Shown piece after piece: positions 41,639 to 51,125 of a stretch of DNA of 64,000 nt. The notes beneath the pieces were generated by a model. It did no database searches and was not told the origin of the DNA. It was given only the letters and a program-made list of their open reading frames with translations. Source of the stretch: Pseudomonadota bacterium (GTDB lineage: Bacteria; Pseudomonadota; Alphaproteobacteria; Rhodobacterales; Rhodobacteraceae); contig CAUJIP010000045.1 in assembly GCA_963205235.1 (NCBI GenBank), forward strand, positions 1-64,000. Direction: 5' to 3'. Position 1 is the first letter of the stretch, and every line of letters starts with the position of its first letter. Made by a program: the position numbers and the translations under genes.

Positions 41639-43078
41639 ATGTTCAGACCCCTTGCCCGTGCAGCCCTTGTTGCGACATCCCTGACCGTCCTTGTCGCTCC
41701 GCAGGCAATCTGGGCCCAGGATACCACGGGCGATCTTGCGGGCACGCCCGACGAAACCAAGGCCGAAGCCCGCGACAGCGAGGCGCTTTTGCTGCCGGAA
41801 GACCGGATGGCCCTGCAGACCGCGATGCAATGGTTCGGCTTTTATGCGGGTGCAATCGACGGCGATTTCGGACCCGGCACGCGGAAATCCATGGCCGCCT
41901 GGCAAGAGGCGCAGGGCTTCGAGGTGACCGGGGTTCTGACCACCGGGCAGCGGGTCGCGCTGCTCGACGCCTATTTCAAGGAAATGGAGACCTATGGCTT
42001 TGCCAGCGTCACCGACGACAAGGCCGGGATCACGGTGATGCTGCCGCTGACGCTGGTCGAATTCGACCGGTACGAGCCGCCCTTCGCGCATTACAAGGCC
42101 AAGTCCCCGGATGCGCCGCAGATCGTGCTGATCTCGCAACCCGGCGATCAGGCGGCGTTCTTCGGGCTTTACGACATCCTGCAATCGCTGAAATCCGTGC
42201 CTTTGGAGGGCGAGCGGGAGCGGGGCGAGAAAAGCTTCAACATCACCGGAACTTCGGCCGAATTTTCAACCACGGTTCATGCCGAACTAGAAGGCGGGCT
42301 GATCAAGGGCTGGATGCTGATTTCCACCCCCGGCAATGGCGACCGCGATGCGCTGATCCTGAAGCAGCTTGAGACCACTTTTGCCTCGTCCAGCGAAGCG
42401 GCGCTTGATCCGGGCATGATCCCGATGGATGCCGATACCAAGGCGGGGCTTCTGGCGGGGCTTGAGGTCCGCACGCCGCGGCTTAGCCGGTCGGGGTTCT
42501 TCGTGTCGGCAGAAGGGGCGGTTCTGACCACGGTCGAGGCGGTTGACGGCTGCACCCGTGTGACCATCGACCATGCGACCGATGCCACGGTGACACTGAA
42601 AGACCCCAAGTCGGGTCTTGCGTTGTTGACCCCGAACGCGCCGCTTGCGCCGCGCAGCTTTGCCAGCTTCCCAGCCAGCGCAGGCCGCAAGGGCAGCGAA
42701 GTGACCCTGTCGGGCTATTCCTATGAAGACCGCCTGCCCGCCCCGGTTCTGACCTTCGGCACGCTGGAAGAGCTTACCGGTCTGGCAGGCGAGGCTGACC
42801 TGCGCCGTCTGGCGCTGCAATCGCTTCCCGGCGATGTCGGCGGCCCGGTGCTTGACGCCTCTGGCGCGCTGGTGGGGATGCTGTTGCCTGCGGCGGCCCC
42901 GGCTGGCAAGCAACTGCCGCCCGGTGTGGTCTTTGCGCTGGGGGCTAGCGCCATCGCCAAGGTGATCGAACCGGCAGGCATCCTGCCGACCCCGGCAGAA
43001 CCGACCGCCGCCCTTTTGCCCAGCGACATGGCCGACCTGGCAACGGGTATGACGGCGCTTGTCTCGTGCTGGGACTAG
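41639..43078 (+). CDS. Secreted protein: peptidoglycan-binding domain plus trypsin/HtrA-fold domain lacking the catalytic triad (putative pseudoprotease)
   Basis: Signal peptide MFRPLARAALVATSLTVLVAPQAIWA; PG_binding_1-like LQTAMQWFGFYAGAIDGDFGPGTRKSMAAWQEAQGF; trypsin-fold landmarks SGFFVSAEGAVLTTVEAVDGCTRV, SGLALL, LPGDVGGPVLDASGALVGML. Confidence 0.75.
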   Translation: MFRPLARAALVATSLTVLVAPQAIWAQDTTGDLAGTPDETKAEARDSEALLLPEDRMALQTAMQWFGFYAGAIDGDFGPGTRKSMAAWQEAQGFEVTGVLTTGQRVALLDAYFKEMETYGFASVTDDKAGITVMLPLTLVEFDRYEPPFAHYKAKSPDAPQIVLISQPGDQAAFFGLYDILQSLKSVPLEGERERGEKSFNITGTSAEFSTTVHAELEGGLIKGWMLISTPGNGDRDALILKQLETTFASSSEAALDPGMIPMDADTKAGLLAGLEVRTPRLSRSGFFVSAEGAVLTTVEAVDGCTRVTIDHATDATVTLKDPKSGLALLTPNAPLAPRSFASFPASAGRKGSEVTLSGYSYEDRLPAPVLTFGTLEELTGLAGEADLRRLALQSLPGDVGGPVLDASGALVGMLLPAAAPAGKQLPPGVVFALGASAIAKVIEPAGILPTPAEPTAALLPSDMADLATGMTALVSCWD

Positions 43079-43203
43079 GGAATTCAGCCTGGGGCAGACC
43101 GGGTTGACCCCAAAGCGCGGCTGACGCGCTGCAGGACGGACCAACCGTTGCAAGCTGAGCGCCTTCCTGGGATCGGCTTTCGCCTTTCGCAGGCGGCAAG
43201 GCC

Positions 43204-44652
43204 TTAACTGCGCCAAAACCTTGGCAGCACCAGAACCAGGATCGCCAGCAGGCCAAGTCGGCCCAGGATCATGCAGATCGTCATGATCGCAATAGCACCG
43301 GGCGGAAAGTCGATGAACGTTCCGGTCCGTTCGACCAGGGGCCCGAATCCGTAGCCGATGTTGCCAAGCGCCGTCCAGACCGCGAACAGCGACGAGACAA
43401 GATCTACGCCAAACAAGGTCATGGCAACGCACATCACCCCAAGGATCAGGATATAGCTGGATACGAACATGATCAGCGCATTGACCACGTCCTCTCCGAC
43501 CGGCCGCCGGTCATAGCGGATCGGATCGACGCTGGACGGATTGACGATCCGCCGCATCTCGCGGCGCAGGACCGCGATGACCAACTGCACCCGAAAGACC
43601 GACAGTCCCGCCGCCGACGATCCCGAACAGGCCCCCACCACCCCGATCACGAAGGCGACGATCAGCATGAAGCCGCCCCAGGTCGGGAAAGCGCCGGAAA
43701 AGAACCCGGTCGACGACATGATCGAAGCCAGGTTGAACAGGGTCTGGCGAAACACCGGTTCTATGTCGCCACCCGCCGTCCAGACCCGCCAGATCGTGAC
43801 CGAAAGCACCGCAGCCCCCAGCCAGCGAAGATAGGCCCTGACCTGACTGTCCTGCCAAAGCGGTCGGGCTGATCCGTTCACCAGCTGCACATAGCGGATA
43901 TAGGGCAAGCTCCCAAGGATCATGAACAGCGCCCCGGCATATTCGCCGGCACCGACATATTTGTTGAACGAAACGTCTGACGGGAAGAACCCTCCTGTGG
44001 CAATCGTGGCAAAGCCGCCGACAACGGCATCCAGCGTAGACATACCGATTGCCGCATAGGTTGCGATACAGGACAGGGTCAGCGCAGCATAGACGAACAG
44101 AAGCTGTAGCGCGATGTCGGTTGCGCGCGGCAAAGCCTTGCCGAAAGTGTCAAAGCCCTCGGTCTTGAAGAATTGCATGCCGCCGACCCGCATCAGGGGC
44201 AGGAAGATCATCGCGATAAAGGCGATCCCAAGGCCGCCCAGCCAGTTCAGCATCCCCCGCCACAGGTTCATCCCGGCAGGAAGCTCCTCCAGCCCGAAGA
44301 TCACCGTGGCCCCGGTGGTGGTGATGCCAGACACCGCCTCGAAATAGGCGTTGTTCAGGGTCAGCCCCGGCGCGCCGATCCAGAACGGCAGTCCGCCGAA
44401 GAACGGCACCAGAAACCAGATCCCGGCAGTCAGAAGATAGGCCTGCCGCGTGTCCAGCGCCCGACCCAGCGCGTTCCCGGTGGAAAGGGTAAGCCCTGCC
44501 CCCGCGACCCCGGTCAGCGCCGCCGAGGCGAGAAAATCATAGCCATTCGCCAGCCCCGCCCGCCAGTCGATGATGGCCGGGGCCAGCATCAGGATCGCCA
44601 GCACGATCAGGATGCGGCCGATGACATAGGCGACGGGTCTGATGTCGATCAT
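43204..44652 (-). CDS. trkH: TrkH-family potassium uptake protein
   Basis: Multi-TM; TTGATVIFGLEELPAGMNLWRGMLNWLGGLGIAFIAMIFLPLMRVGG, CSGSSAAGLSVFRV, GNIGYGFGPLV, GRLGLLAILVLVLPRFWR. Confidence 0.92.
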   Translation of the reverse strand: MIDIRPVAYVIGRILIVLAILMLAPAIIDWRAGLANGYDFLASAALTGVAGAGLTLSTGNALGRALDTRQAYLLTAGIWFLVPFFGGLPFWIGAPGLTLNNAYFEAVSGITTTGATVIFGLEELPAGMNLWRGMLNWLGGLGIAFIAMIFLPLMRVGGMQFFKTEGFDTFGKALPRATDIALQLLFVYAALTLSCIATYAAIGMSTLDAVVGGFATIATGGFFPSDVSFNKYVGAGEYAGALFMILGSLPYIRYVQLVNGSARPLWQDSQVRAYLRWLGAAVLSVTIWRVWTAGGDIEPVFRQTLFNLASIMSSTGFFSGAFPTWGGFMLIVAFVIGVVGACSGSSAAGLSVFRVQLVIAVLRREMRRIVNPSSVDPIRYDRRPVGEDVVNALIMFVSSYILILGVMCVAMTLFGVDLVSSLFAVWTALGNIGYGFGPLVERTGTFIDFPPGAIAIMTICMILGRLGLLAILVLVLPRFWRS

Positions 44653-44686
44653 GGTCCCGCTTGGCTACGCGGCCCGGGGCCTTGCG

Positions 44687-45781
44687 TCAACCGGCGTGGA
44701 TCAGGCTTGAAAACAGCTTGGGGTCCAGGCTTTCGGCCTTGAAGGTCTCGCCTTCGGTCAGAAGGCTGATCGCGTCGTGGCTGTGCAGGGATTCCTGATG
44801 GCTGGCCACCACGCGGAAGTCGCCGATGCGGGGGTCGGCACGCAGGGCCTCGCAGAACAGGCGCGCGGCATCTTCGACGAAGATCGGGTTGGCGGCGTTG
44901 AGTTCGGCAAAGGCCTGTTCATCCTCGCGTTTCACCATGACCTGCGTTTCGGTGACCACCGCGCGGCGGGCGAGTTCGATCAGGTCCTCGAACCACATTT
45001 CCTGCGCGCCCTGCGCCAGCACGACTGAAATCCGCGCGACAGACCGCTGGGCATGCGGCGTGGCCAGTTGGCCCCGTTCGGCGCGGGCATGTTCCGAGAG
45101 TTCCAGCGAGCAGGGGCAGGTCGAGGAATAGACATAGTCCAGATGCATGATCCGCTTGCGTACGCCGGCCTGTTCGACCAGTTCCAGCGCGATGTCGTAA
45201 TACTGCCAGCCCGACAGGCCCGACCGCAGCGACGGCATCTGCATCGGATAGGACAGGCGCATCTGGATGCGGGCGTCAAAGCTGCCAAGGTCGGCCTTGT
45301 AGTCGTTCAGCGCCGCCGCGATCACGCCAAGCGAGAACTTCTTTTCCGCATGGGCATAGAACGACCGCATGATGCGGCTCATGTTGATGCCCTTCTGTTC
45401 CGCCTCAAGGCTGACTGTGCCGGTCACGCTGGTTTCCAGCATCACCGTGCCGCCGTCGCGGGTGGCATAGCGGATCGGCAGGCGGAAGTTGGAAATGCCC
45501 ACATGCTGGATGCGCGCGCGCGCGCCCCGGATCAGGCTGGCGGGGCCGTTCTGCAGGTCGGGCAGCGTGGCGCGATAGGCGGGGTCGGGGCGGAAATCTT
45601 CAGGGTAGGCGCGCGACAGGGCGGAATTGTCCGAATTGCGACCGGTCCAGTTGTGATCGGCCTCAAGGCTGACGATATCCTCACGGGTCGCGGACTGCGC
45701 CCATTTCCGCACCAGTGCCAATGCGGCCTCGGCCTCCTCGCGCGAGGGGACGGGCTCGATCTCGGGGCTATGGGCGTTCAT
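44687..45781 (-). CDS. folE2: GTP cyclohydrolase I, FolE2 type
   Basis: VGISNFRLPIRY, GINMSRIMRSFY, YSSTCPCSLELSEHARA.ERGQLATPHAQRS, VVASHQESLHSHDAIS. Confidence 0.93.
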   Translation of the reverse strand: MNAHSPEIEPVPSREEAEAALALVRKWAQSATREDIVSLEADHNWTGRNSDNSALSRAYPEDFRPDPAYRATLPDLQNGPASLIRGARARIQHVGISNFRLPIRYATRDGGTVMLETSVTGTVSLEAEQKGINMSRIMRSFYAHAEKKFSLGVIAAALNDYKADLGSFDARIQMRLSYPMQMPSLRSGLSGWQYYDIALELVEQAGVRKRIMHLDYVYSSTCPCSLELSEHARAERGQLATPHAQRSVARISVVLAQGAQEMWFEDLIELARRAVVTETQVMVKREDEQAFAELNAANPIFVEDAARLFCEALRADPRIGDFRVVASHQESLHSHDAISLLTEGETFKAESLDPKLFSSLIHAG

Positions 45782-46077
45782 GGGAGGGTCCTTTCGGTTC
45801 AGGTGGGATCAGGTTCCACCGTCAATGTCAGCAGGGATACGCAGATAGGCACGCGCCGGATCAGGTTAAAGGTAGGCCAGAGGAAAGATTGGCACAATTC
45901 CGGCATCCGCACCAGCGCCTGCGGCATTCCTTATCGGCCCGGCCGTATCGACCCGGACCCAAGACACCGAAAAATTCATATCTTGGCATCCTGACCTGCT
46001 GGCCATACGACACATGCTGATCTAGCGTGATCTCGTGTTGGGGCGCAGGCCAAAGCCTGTCTGGGGATTTCAAGAGA

Positions 46078-47100
46078 ATGAAATTGGGTTTCAAGGTAAG
46101 TATTGCGGCTGCAGCAGCCACTTTTGGCCTTGCCACGCTGGCGCAGGCAGATGGCCTGACGCTTCGGCTTGAAGGCGGGCTTGGCTATAACTTCGGCGAA
46201 GGGGTCGGGATCTTTTCGATCGTCCGCGATGCCCCGGCGACCAGCACGTCGCAGCTGGACTTTCAGGATGGCATTCCACGCGGTCCCCTGTCGCTGTCTT
46301 ATCGCGCCGAGGGGAACTGGGCGTTCACGCTTGGCAACGGGCTGCAAATGCGCGTTGGTGGCATCCTGTCGGGTGCAGACGGCTCAAGCCAGGAGGAAAC
46401 ACTGATCTACGGAGGGGTCTTCACGCGCCCCGGCGGCGCCGAGCCGGCCCTGCCCGAGGGCGAGATCATCGTCTGTTCTTTCCCCGATCCCTGCGCCACG
46501 TTCAAAGGCGATCTGGACCGCTCTTACCGCGAAATCATGCCGGAACTGATGTTCGGGCGCGATGGCGCCAACGGGGCGACGACATGGGTTGGGCTGCAGG
46601 GTTTTTCCGGCGATCTGTCAGAACACAGCATGAATTATTCCGAACGGCTGGCTCCTGCCCCGCTGCAGCCCCGCACGACCATAACGGACATGCAGGCCGA
46701 CACGACCGGCATTCTTCTGGCGGTCCAGCAGTCCCGCCCGCTGGATTCGGGGATGATGCTGCTTTTGGGCGCGGGGCTTGGCACCTACCGGATCGACGCC
46801 ACAGGTTACAGCCTTGACCCGACGGTGCCCGCCAAGCGCAAGGATGTGGCGGGCGAATTCGACGGCGTCCGGGCGCAACTGATGGTCGGGGTGGAAAAGC
46901 CGCTGAGCGACCGGCTGACCATCGGCGCGACGGTGCGGGCCGACCATTGGACCGACCAGCCCCGCATCAAGATGGACTGGGGCCAGCCCGACTGCAATCC
47001 GACACTCTGCTCGCCCCCTGCGCGCGACGGCAACTTCAACCTCGAGACCGATCCCTTCACGTCGCTGACCTTCGGGATTTCGCTTACCTTGCGGATGTAA
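46078..47100 (+). CDS. Putative outer-membrane beta-barrel protein
   Basis: Signal peptide MKLGFKVSIAAAAATFGLATLAQA; alternating amphipathic strands; terminal aromatic-containing strand LTFGISLTLRM. Confidence 0.55.
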   Translation: MKLGFKVSIAAAAATFGLATLAQADGLTLRLEGGLGYNFGEGVGIFSIVRDAPATSTSQLDFQDGIPRGPLSLSYRAEGNWAFTLGNGLQMRVGGILSGADGSSQEETLIYGGVFTRPGGAEPALPEGEIIVCSFPDPCATFKGDLDRSYREIMPELMFGRDGANGATTWVGLQGFSGDLSEHSMNYSERLAPAPLQPRTTITDMQADTTGILLAVQQSRPLDSGMMLLLGAGLGTYRIDATGYSLDPTVPAKRKDVAGEFDGVRAQLMVGVEKPLSDRLTIGATVRADHWTDQPRIKMDWGQPDCNPTLCSPPARDGNFNLETDPFTSLTFGISLTLRM

Positions 47101-47103
47101 GGA

Positions 47104-48285
47104 TCAGGCGCGTTTCAGCGCCTGGGTCAGGTCGGCGATCAGGTCGCCTGCGTCTTCAAGGCCCAGCGAAAGACGGATCAGGCCGGGGGTGATGCCCAGC
47201 TTGTCCTTCTGGTCCTGCGGAAGCCGCTGGTGCGTCGTGGTCGCTGGGTGGGTCGCGATGGTCTTGGCGTCGCCAAGATTGTTGGAAATCTTCGCGATCT
47301 CCAGCGCGTTCATCATGGCAAAGGCTGCATCCTTGCCGCCTGCCACCTCGAACGTGACCAAGGTCCCGCCCGACCCCATCTGCGCCATCGCCAGCGCGTG
47401 CTGGGGGTGGCTGGACAGGCCGGGATAGATCACCTTGGACACGTTCGGATGGGCTTCCAGCGCCTTGGCCACCTGCAACGCTGTATCGGCCATCGCCCGG
47501 CAGCGCAGGTCCAGCGTGGCCATGCCGTTCAGATGCATCCAAGCGGTGAAGGGCGACATCGAGCCGCCGGTATGCTTCATGTAATTCTCGACCGTCTTGC
47601 GGATGAATTCCTTCGTGCCGCAGATCACCCCGCCAAGGGCGCGACCCTGACCATCGACATGCTTGGTCGTGGAATAGACGATCACATCCGCGCCCTGTTC
47701 GACTGCGCGGGAAAAGATCGGGGTGGCAAAGACGTTGTCGACGATCACCACTGCACCCACCGCATGGGCGATGTCGCTGACCGACCGGATATCGACCAGT
47801 TCCAGCGTCGGGTTCGACATGCTTTCGAAGAACACGGCCTTGGTGCCGGGGGTCACCGCCTTGCGCCACTGGTCCAGATCGGCCCCGTCGACGAAAGTGA
47901 CCTTGACGCCAAAGCGGGTCAGCACTTCCTCAAGGATGTAAAGACAGGACCCGAACAGCGCGCGGGACGAGACCACATGGTCCCCCGCCCGCAGCATCGA
48001 CGTCAGCGCGCCATTCACTGCCGCCATGCCGGAGGCGGTGGCGAAGGCGTCTTCGGTGCCCTCCAGCGCCGCGATGCGGTCTTCGAACATGCGGGTGGTG
48101 GGGTTGCCGTAGCGGGCATAGATGAACTCATCCTCGCCCGCCTTGACGAAGCGCGCTTCGGCAGATTCAGCGGTGGGGTAGACGAAGCCTTGCGTCAGGA
48201 AGATCGCTTCGGCCATCTCGCCATACTGGCTGCGGCGGACGCCTTCATGGACAAGCTGCGTGCGGGTCTTCCAGTCCTTGGTCAT
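47104..48285 (-). CDS. metZ: O-succinylhomoserine sulfhydrylase
   Basis: Cys/Met-metabolism PLP enzyme: YARYGNPTTRMFEDRIAALEGTEDAFATASGMAAVNGAL, VYSTTKHVDGQGRALGGVI, SNNLGDAKTIATHPATTTHQRL; SAM-II riboswitch upstream. Confidence 0.93.
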   Translation of the reverse strand: MTKDWKTRTQLVHEGVRRSQYGEMAEAIFLTQGFVYPTAESAEARFVKAGEDEFIYARYGNPTTRMFEDRIAALEGTEDAFATASGMAAVNGALTSMLRAGDHVVSSRALFGSCLYILEEVLTRFGVKVTFVDGADLDQWRKAVTPGTKAVFFESMSNPTLELVDIRSVSDIAHAVGAVVIVDNVFATPIFSRAVEQGADVIVYSTTKHVDGQGRALGGVICGTKEFIRKTVENYMKHTGGSMSPFTAWMHLNGMATLDLRCRAMADTALQVAKALEAHPNVSKVIYPGLSSHPQHALAMAQMGSGGTLVTFEVAGGKDAAFAMMNALEIAKISNNLGDAKTIATHPATTTHQRLPQDQKDKLGITPGLIRLSLGLEDAGDLIADLTQALKRA

Positions 48286-48324
48286 CGCATCAGGCCCCCC
48301 CGGCCTTCATTAAAACGGGGCAAT

Positions 48325-48355
48325 AAAAAACCCCGGCATACCAAAGGTGCCGGGG
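48325..48355 (-). terminator. Intrinsic terminator (expression platform of the SAM-II riboswitch)
   Basis: Minus strand CCCCGGCA-cctttggta-TGCCGGGG-TTTTTT. Confidence 0.88.
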
Positions 48356-48366
48356 CCAATGCCCTT

Positions 48367-48420
48367 CACCTCTTTAGCGGTTTGTTTAACGTGGCCCGCA
48401 ATCCGGTAACAAAGCGCCAC
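48367..48420 (-). ncRNA. SAM-II riboswitch (metA RNA motif) upstream of metZ
   Basis: Minus strand GTGGCGCTTTGTTACCGGATTGCGGGCCACGTTAAACAAACCGCTAAAGAGGTG: P1 GTGGC/GCCAC, P2 pseudoknot TTGTT/AACAA, conserved ACCG..TTGC and GCTAAA; classic alphaproteobacterial placement. Confidence 0.9.
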
Positions 48421-48545
48421 GGGCGCATGAATACGCCCGCCGCCGGTCAGGGTCAAGCCCGGCGATCCGCGCTGCAGAAGCCTTGATTTTACGACAAAGC
48501 TGGGGGACGGTAGCTGGAACTTTTCCCGTATTCAGGCAGGCTTCC

Positions 48546-49670
48546 ATGTCCCTTCGCCGCATCGCGCTTTTGCTGTCCACCGCCCTTGCCGCCCCGGCAT
48601 TCGCCGAAACCTGCGAAGACCGCGGAGACGACTACGCCCGCCGGATCGAGCTTTGTGACCAGTCTTTTGAAATGGCTGCGGACGCGGATGCCGCGTCCCT
48701 GGCGCTTGCGATGAAGGGCGAGGCGCAGCGCATGTTGGGCGATTATGCCGGGGCCGCCGAAACCCTGCAGCACGCGCTGCGGATCACCCCCGCCAATGCC
48801 TGGGTCTGGGTCGAACTTGGCAATGTCCGCTATGACGAGGGCGACATTGCCGGGGCGCTGGCGCATTATTCCGCAGCACTTGCGGTCGAGGATTACGCCG
48901 ATGCCTGGGCCAACCGGGCCGAGGCGTGGTGGGATTTCCGCATGGATGACAACTGCATCAGCGACGCAGGCGAGGCGCTGCGTCTTGATCCGCAATACGC
49001 CTATGCCAACGAAATCATGGGCCGTTGCCTGACCGAGCTTGACCGTCTGGACGAAGCCATCGGCTATTTCGACACGGCGATCTCACTCGCCTCGGGCTAC
49101 CAGAATGCCTATCGCAACAAGATGGCGGCGCTGGCCATGCTTGGGCGGTACGAAGAGGTGGTGGCCGTCGCCGATCTGGCCCTTGCGCCCGGCACGGTCC
49201 CGAACCCCAATCCGGCAATCGAAGAAGACATCCTGTCGCGCCGCCTGCTGGCCTTGGCGAAATATGCGACCCCGGCGGACCTTGCCAAGGAGTCCGAAGC
49301 GCTTTTGCAGAAATACCCTGACAGCCTTGCCGCGATCAACATCAAGGCCCGCGCCCTTCTGGCCGACAAGAAGGCTGCCGAGGCGGATCAGCTGACCGCC
49401 ACCATGCGGCAAGGCCAGGATGGCCAATCGATGCAGGCCGCCTATTACGACACTCTGGCCCAGATCGACCTGGCCCTTGGGCGGCTTGAGGATGCCTTTG
49501 CCAACTTCGAGGCGGCGCTGGACCTTGATCCGTCGCTGTCCAAGACCTATGCGCGCAAGTTGTCCGGCCTTGGCTTCCTGCCGCTGTCAAACTCGCCCGA
49601 GGGCGTGCTGACCGCGCTGCGCCGCTGTCTGGATGTGAAGAAGGCGGCCTGCACCCTGACCGCCGACTAG
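48546..49670 (+). CDS. Secreted tetratricopeptide-repeat protein
   Basis: Signal peptide MSLRRIALLLSTALAAPAFA; TPR arrays (GAAETLQHALRITPANAWVWVELGNVRYDEGDIAGALAHYSAALAV...). Confidence 0.82.
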   Translation: MSLRRIALLLSTALAAPAFAETCEDRGDDYARRIELCDQSFEMAADADAASLALAMKGEAQRMLGDYAGAAETLQHALRITPANAWVWVELGNVRYDEGDIAGALAHYSAALAVEDYADAWANRAEAWWDFRMDDNCISDAGEALRLDPQYAYANEIMGRCLTELDRLDEAIGYFDTAISLASGYQNAYRNKMAALAMLGRYEEVVAVADLALAPGTVPNPNPAIEEDILSRRLLALAKYATPADLAKESEALLQKYPDSLAAINIKARALLADKKAAEADQLTATMRQGQDGQSMQAAYYDTLAQIDLALGRLEDAFANFEAALDLDPSLSKTYARKLSGLGFLPLSNSPEGVLTALRRCLDVKKAACTLTAD

Positions 49671-49695
49671 CCGAGACTGTGGAACTTGCGTCCGG

Positions 49696-50337
49696 TCAGA
49701 CGGGGTGACCCTCGTCCAGATTGACCACCGTCAGCACCAGCGCGCGCAGGACGGTATGGGCCAGGATCGGCAGGACGGCCCAGAACAAAAGCCAGTTCGA
49801 CGCAGCGACCGTGTGGATCAGGGTTTCGTTCAAAAGCAGGAAAGCGAAGTTGTAGACCACCATCGCCCGGGTCAGGTTCGGCAGGTGCTGGCGCATTTCG
49901 GCATCGGGCCAGAAGCTCGCCGCCGTCGCGACCCGGTTCTTCAGCACGTCTGACAGGAAGATAGCGCCGATCACCAGGTAGAAGGCGCTTTGCATGCGCT
50001 GGCACCAGACCGGGTCAGCCGCAAAGGACAGCACCAACAGCGGCACCGCCGCAAAGCCGATTGCCAGAAGGGCAGCCTGAACCGCCGAGTACTTCGTCAG
50101 CATCCGCCGCACCATGCCTTCAAAGCCCAGCGCGATGCGAACCGCCAGCGCAGCCATGAACGCCGTCACAAAGGCCTGCCCGTCGTCCGTCTGGCCCAGC
50201 AGCACCGTCAGCACCGGATACCCGAGCAACAGGATCGCGCCCGGCACATACAACGTCCGCGACAGCGGCGGCAGATCCTGAAACAGGCTCAGGAACAGGC
50301 GGATCAGATCAAGTGGATTGCGGTACATGGCGAACAC
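49696..50337 (-). CDS. Multi-TM membrane protein of unknown function
   Basis: Intact 213-aa frame with several hydrophobic helices (LYVPGAILLLGYPVLTVLLG..., FYLVIGAIFLSDVL, ...). Confidence 0.7.
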   Translation of the reverse strand: MFAMYRNPLDLIRLFLSLFQDLPPLSRTLYVPGAILLLGYPVLTVLLGQTDDGQAFVTAFMAALAVRIALGFEGMVRRMLTKYSAVQAALLAIGFAAVPLLVLSFAADPVWCQRMQSAFYLVIGAIFLSDVLKNRVATAASFWPDAEMRQHLPNLTRAMVVYNFAFLLLNETLIHTVAASNWLLFWAVLPILAHTVLRALVLTVVNLDEGHPV

Positions 50338-50425
50338 CCCCCTTGTTCAATCACAATATTGACGGATCAAGAAGGCAGGGCTGGGACCGAAAACCGGCCC
50401 CTTGACGACATTCCTGTGCAATTGG

Positions 50426-51037
50426 TCAGGGTTTTCCATCTTCCGGCGGCTCGATCATGTACTTCTGCAAAAGCATGACCTGAACCACCATGAACACCAT
50501 CAGCGCACCCGGCAGGGCAAAGGTTTCCAGCTTGACCCAAAGCTCGGTCGACTGGGTGCGCCAGATCACCTCGTTGGCGACCGCCATCGCTGCGAACATC
50601 AGGGCAACGCGGCGGGTGAAGATCATCCAACCTTCCGTTTTCATTGGCATTGCTTCGCCCATCGCCCATTCCAGAAAGCTTTTTCCGCGCGCCAATCCGA
50701 TGAAAAGCAGGGCCGACAGACAGCCCCAGACAATCGTCGTCTTCATCTTGAAGAAGCGCTCGTCATTGAACCACGCGGTCAACCCGCCGAAGAACAACAC
50801 CATGAAAGCGGTGAATATCTGCATACGACTAATGGTTCCGGTCAGCCACCACAGTGTCGCAATTGCGGCCAAAAGTAGCGGGATCAGGGCAAGGGCCGCC
50901 ACAATGAAGCCCGAGTAGCTGGCGCCCGCGAACACAAAGTTGTCATCCTTGATCCGCAGGTACAGCACGAAGAAGACCAGAGTCGGCCCCAGTTCCAGAA
51001 CCTGTTTCAAGACCGGGTTGATCTTCTTTTCCGCCAT
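50426..51037 (-). CDS. yciB: Intracellular septation protein A family (YciB/IspZ)
   Basis: NPVLKQVLELGPTLVFFVLYLR, WFNDERFFKMKTTIVWGCLSALLFIG, NEVIWRTQSTELWVKLETFALPGALMVFMVVQVMLLQKY. Confidence 0.9.
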   Translation of the reverse strand: MAEKKINPVLKQVLELGPTLVFFVLYLRIKDDNFVFAGASYSGFIVAALALIPLLLAAIATLWWLTGTISRMQIFTAFMVLFFGGLTAWFNDERFFKMKTTIVWGCLSALLFIGLARGKSFLEWAMGEAMPMKTEGWMIFTRRVALMFAAMAVANEVIWRTQSTELWVKLETFALPGALMVFMVVQVMLLQKYMIEPPEDGKP

Positions 51038-51125
51038 GATCGGCTGGTTCCTTGTCCAGACCGCGCATCCTGCCCGGCCCAACCCATCTGGCGCGAAATC
51101 CCGGCGGGTTCAAGCCCGACGGGAC

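Noticed and set aside
43079-43203. Possible structured RNA between the pseudoprotease gene and trkH
   Set aside because: Only short weak stems (e.g. CGCGgctgaCGCG); nothing beyond chance in high-GC DNA.
45782-46077. Zur-type operator upstream of folE2
   Set aside because: Looked for a Zur-like palindrome because FolE2 is often Zn-regulated; none could be recognised.
47230-48486. 418-aa plus-strand ORF
   Set aside because: Antisense to metZ and its riboswitch leader.
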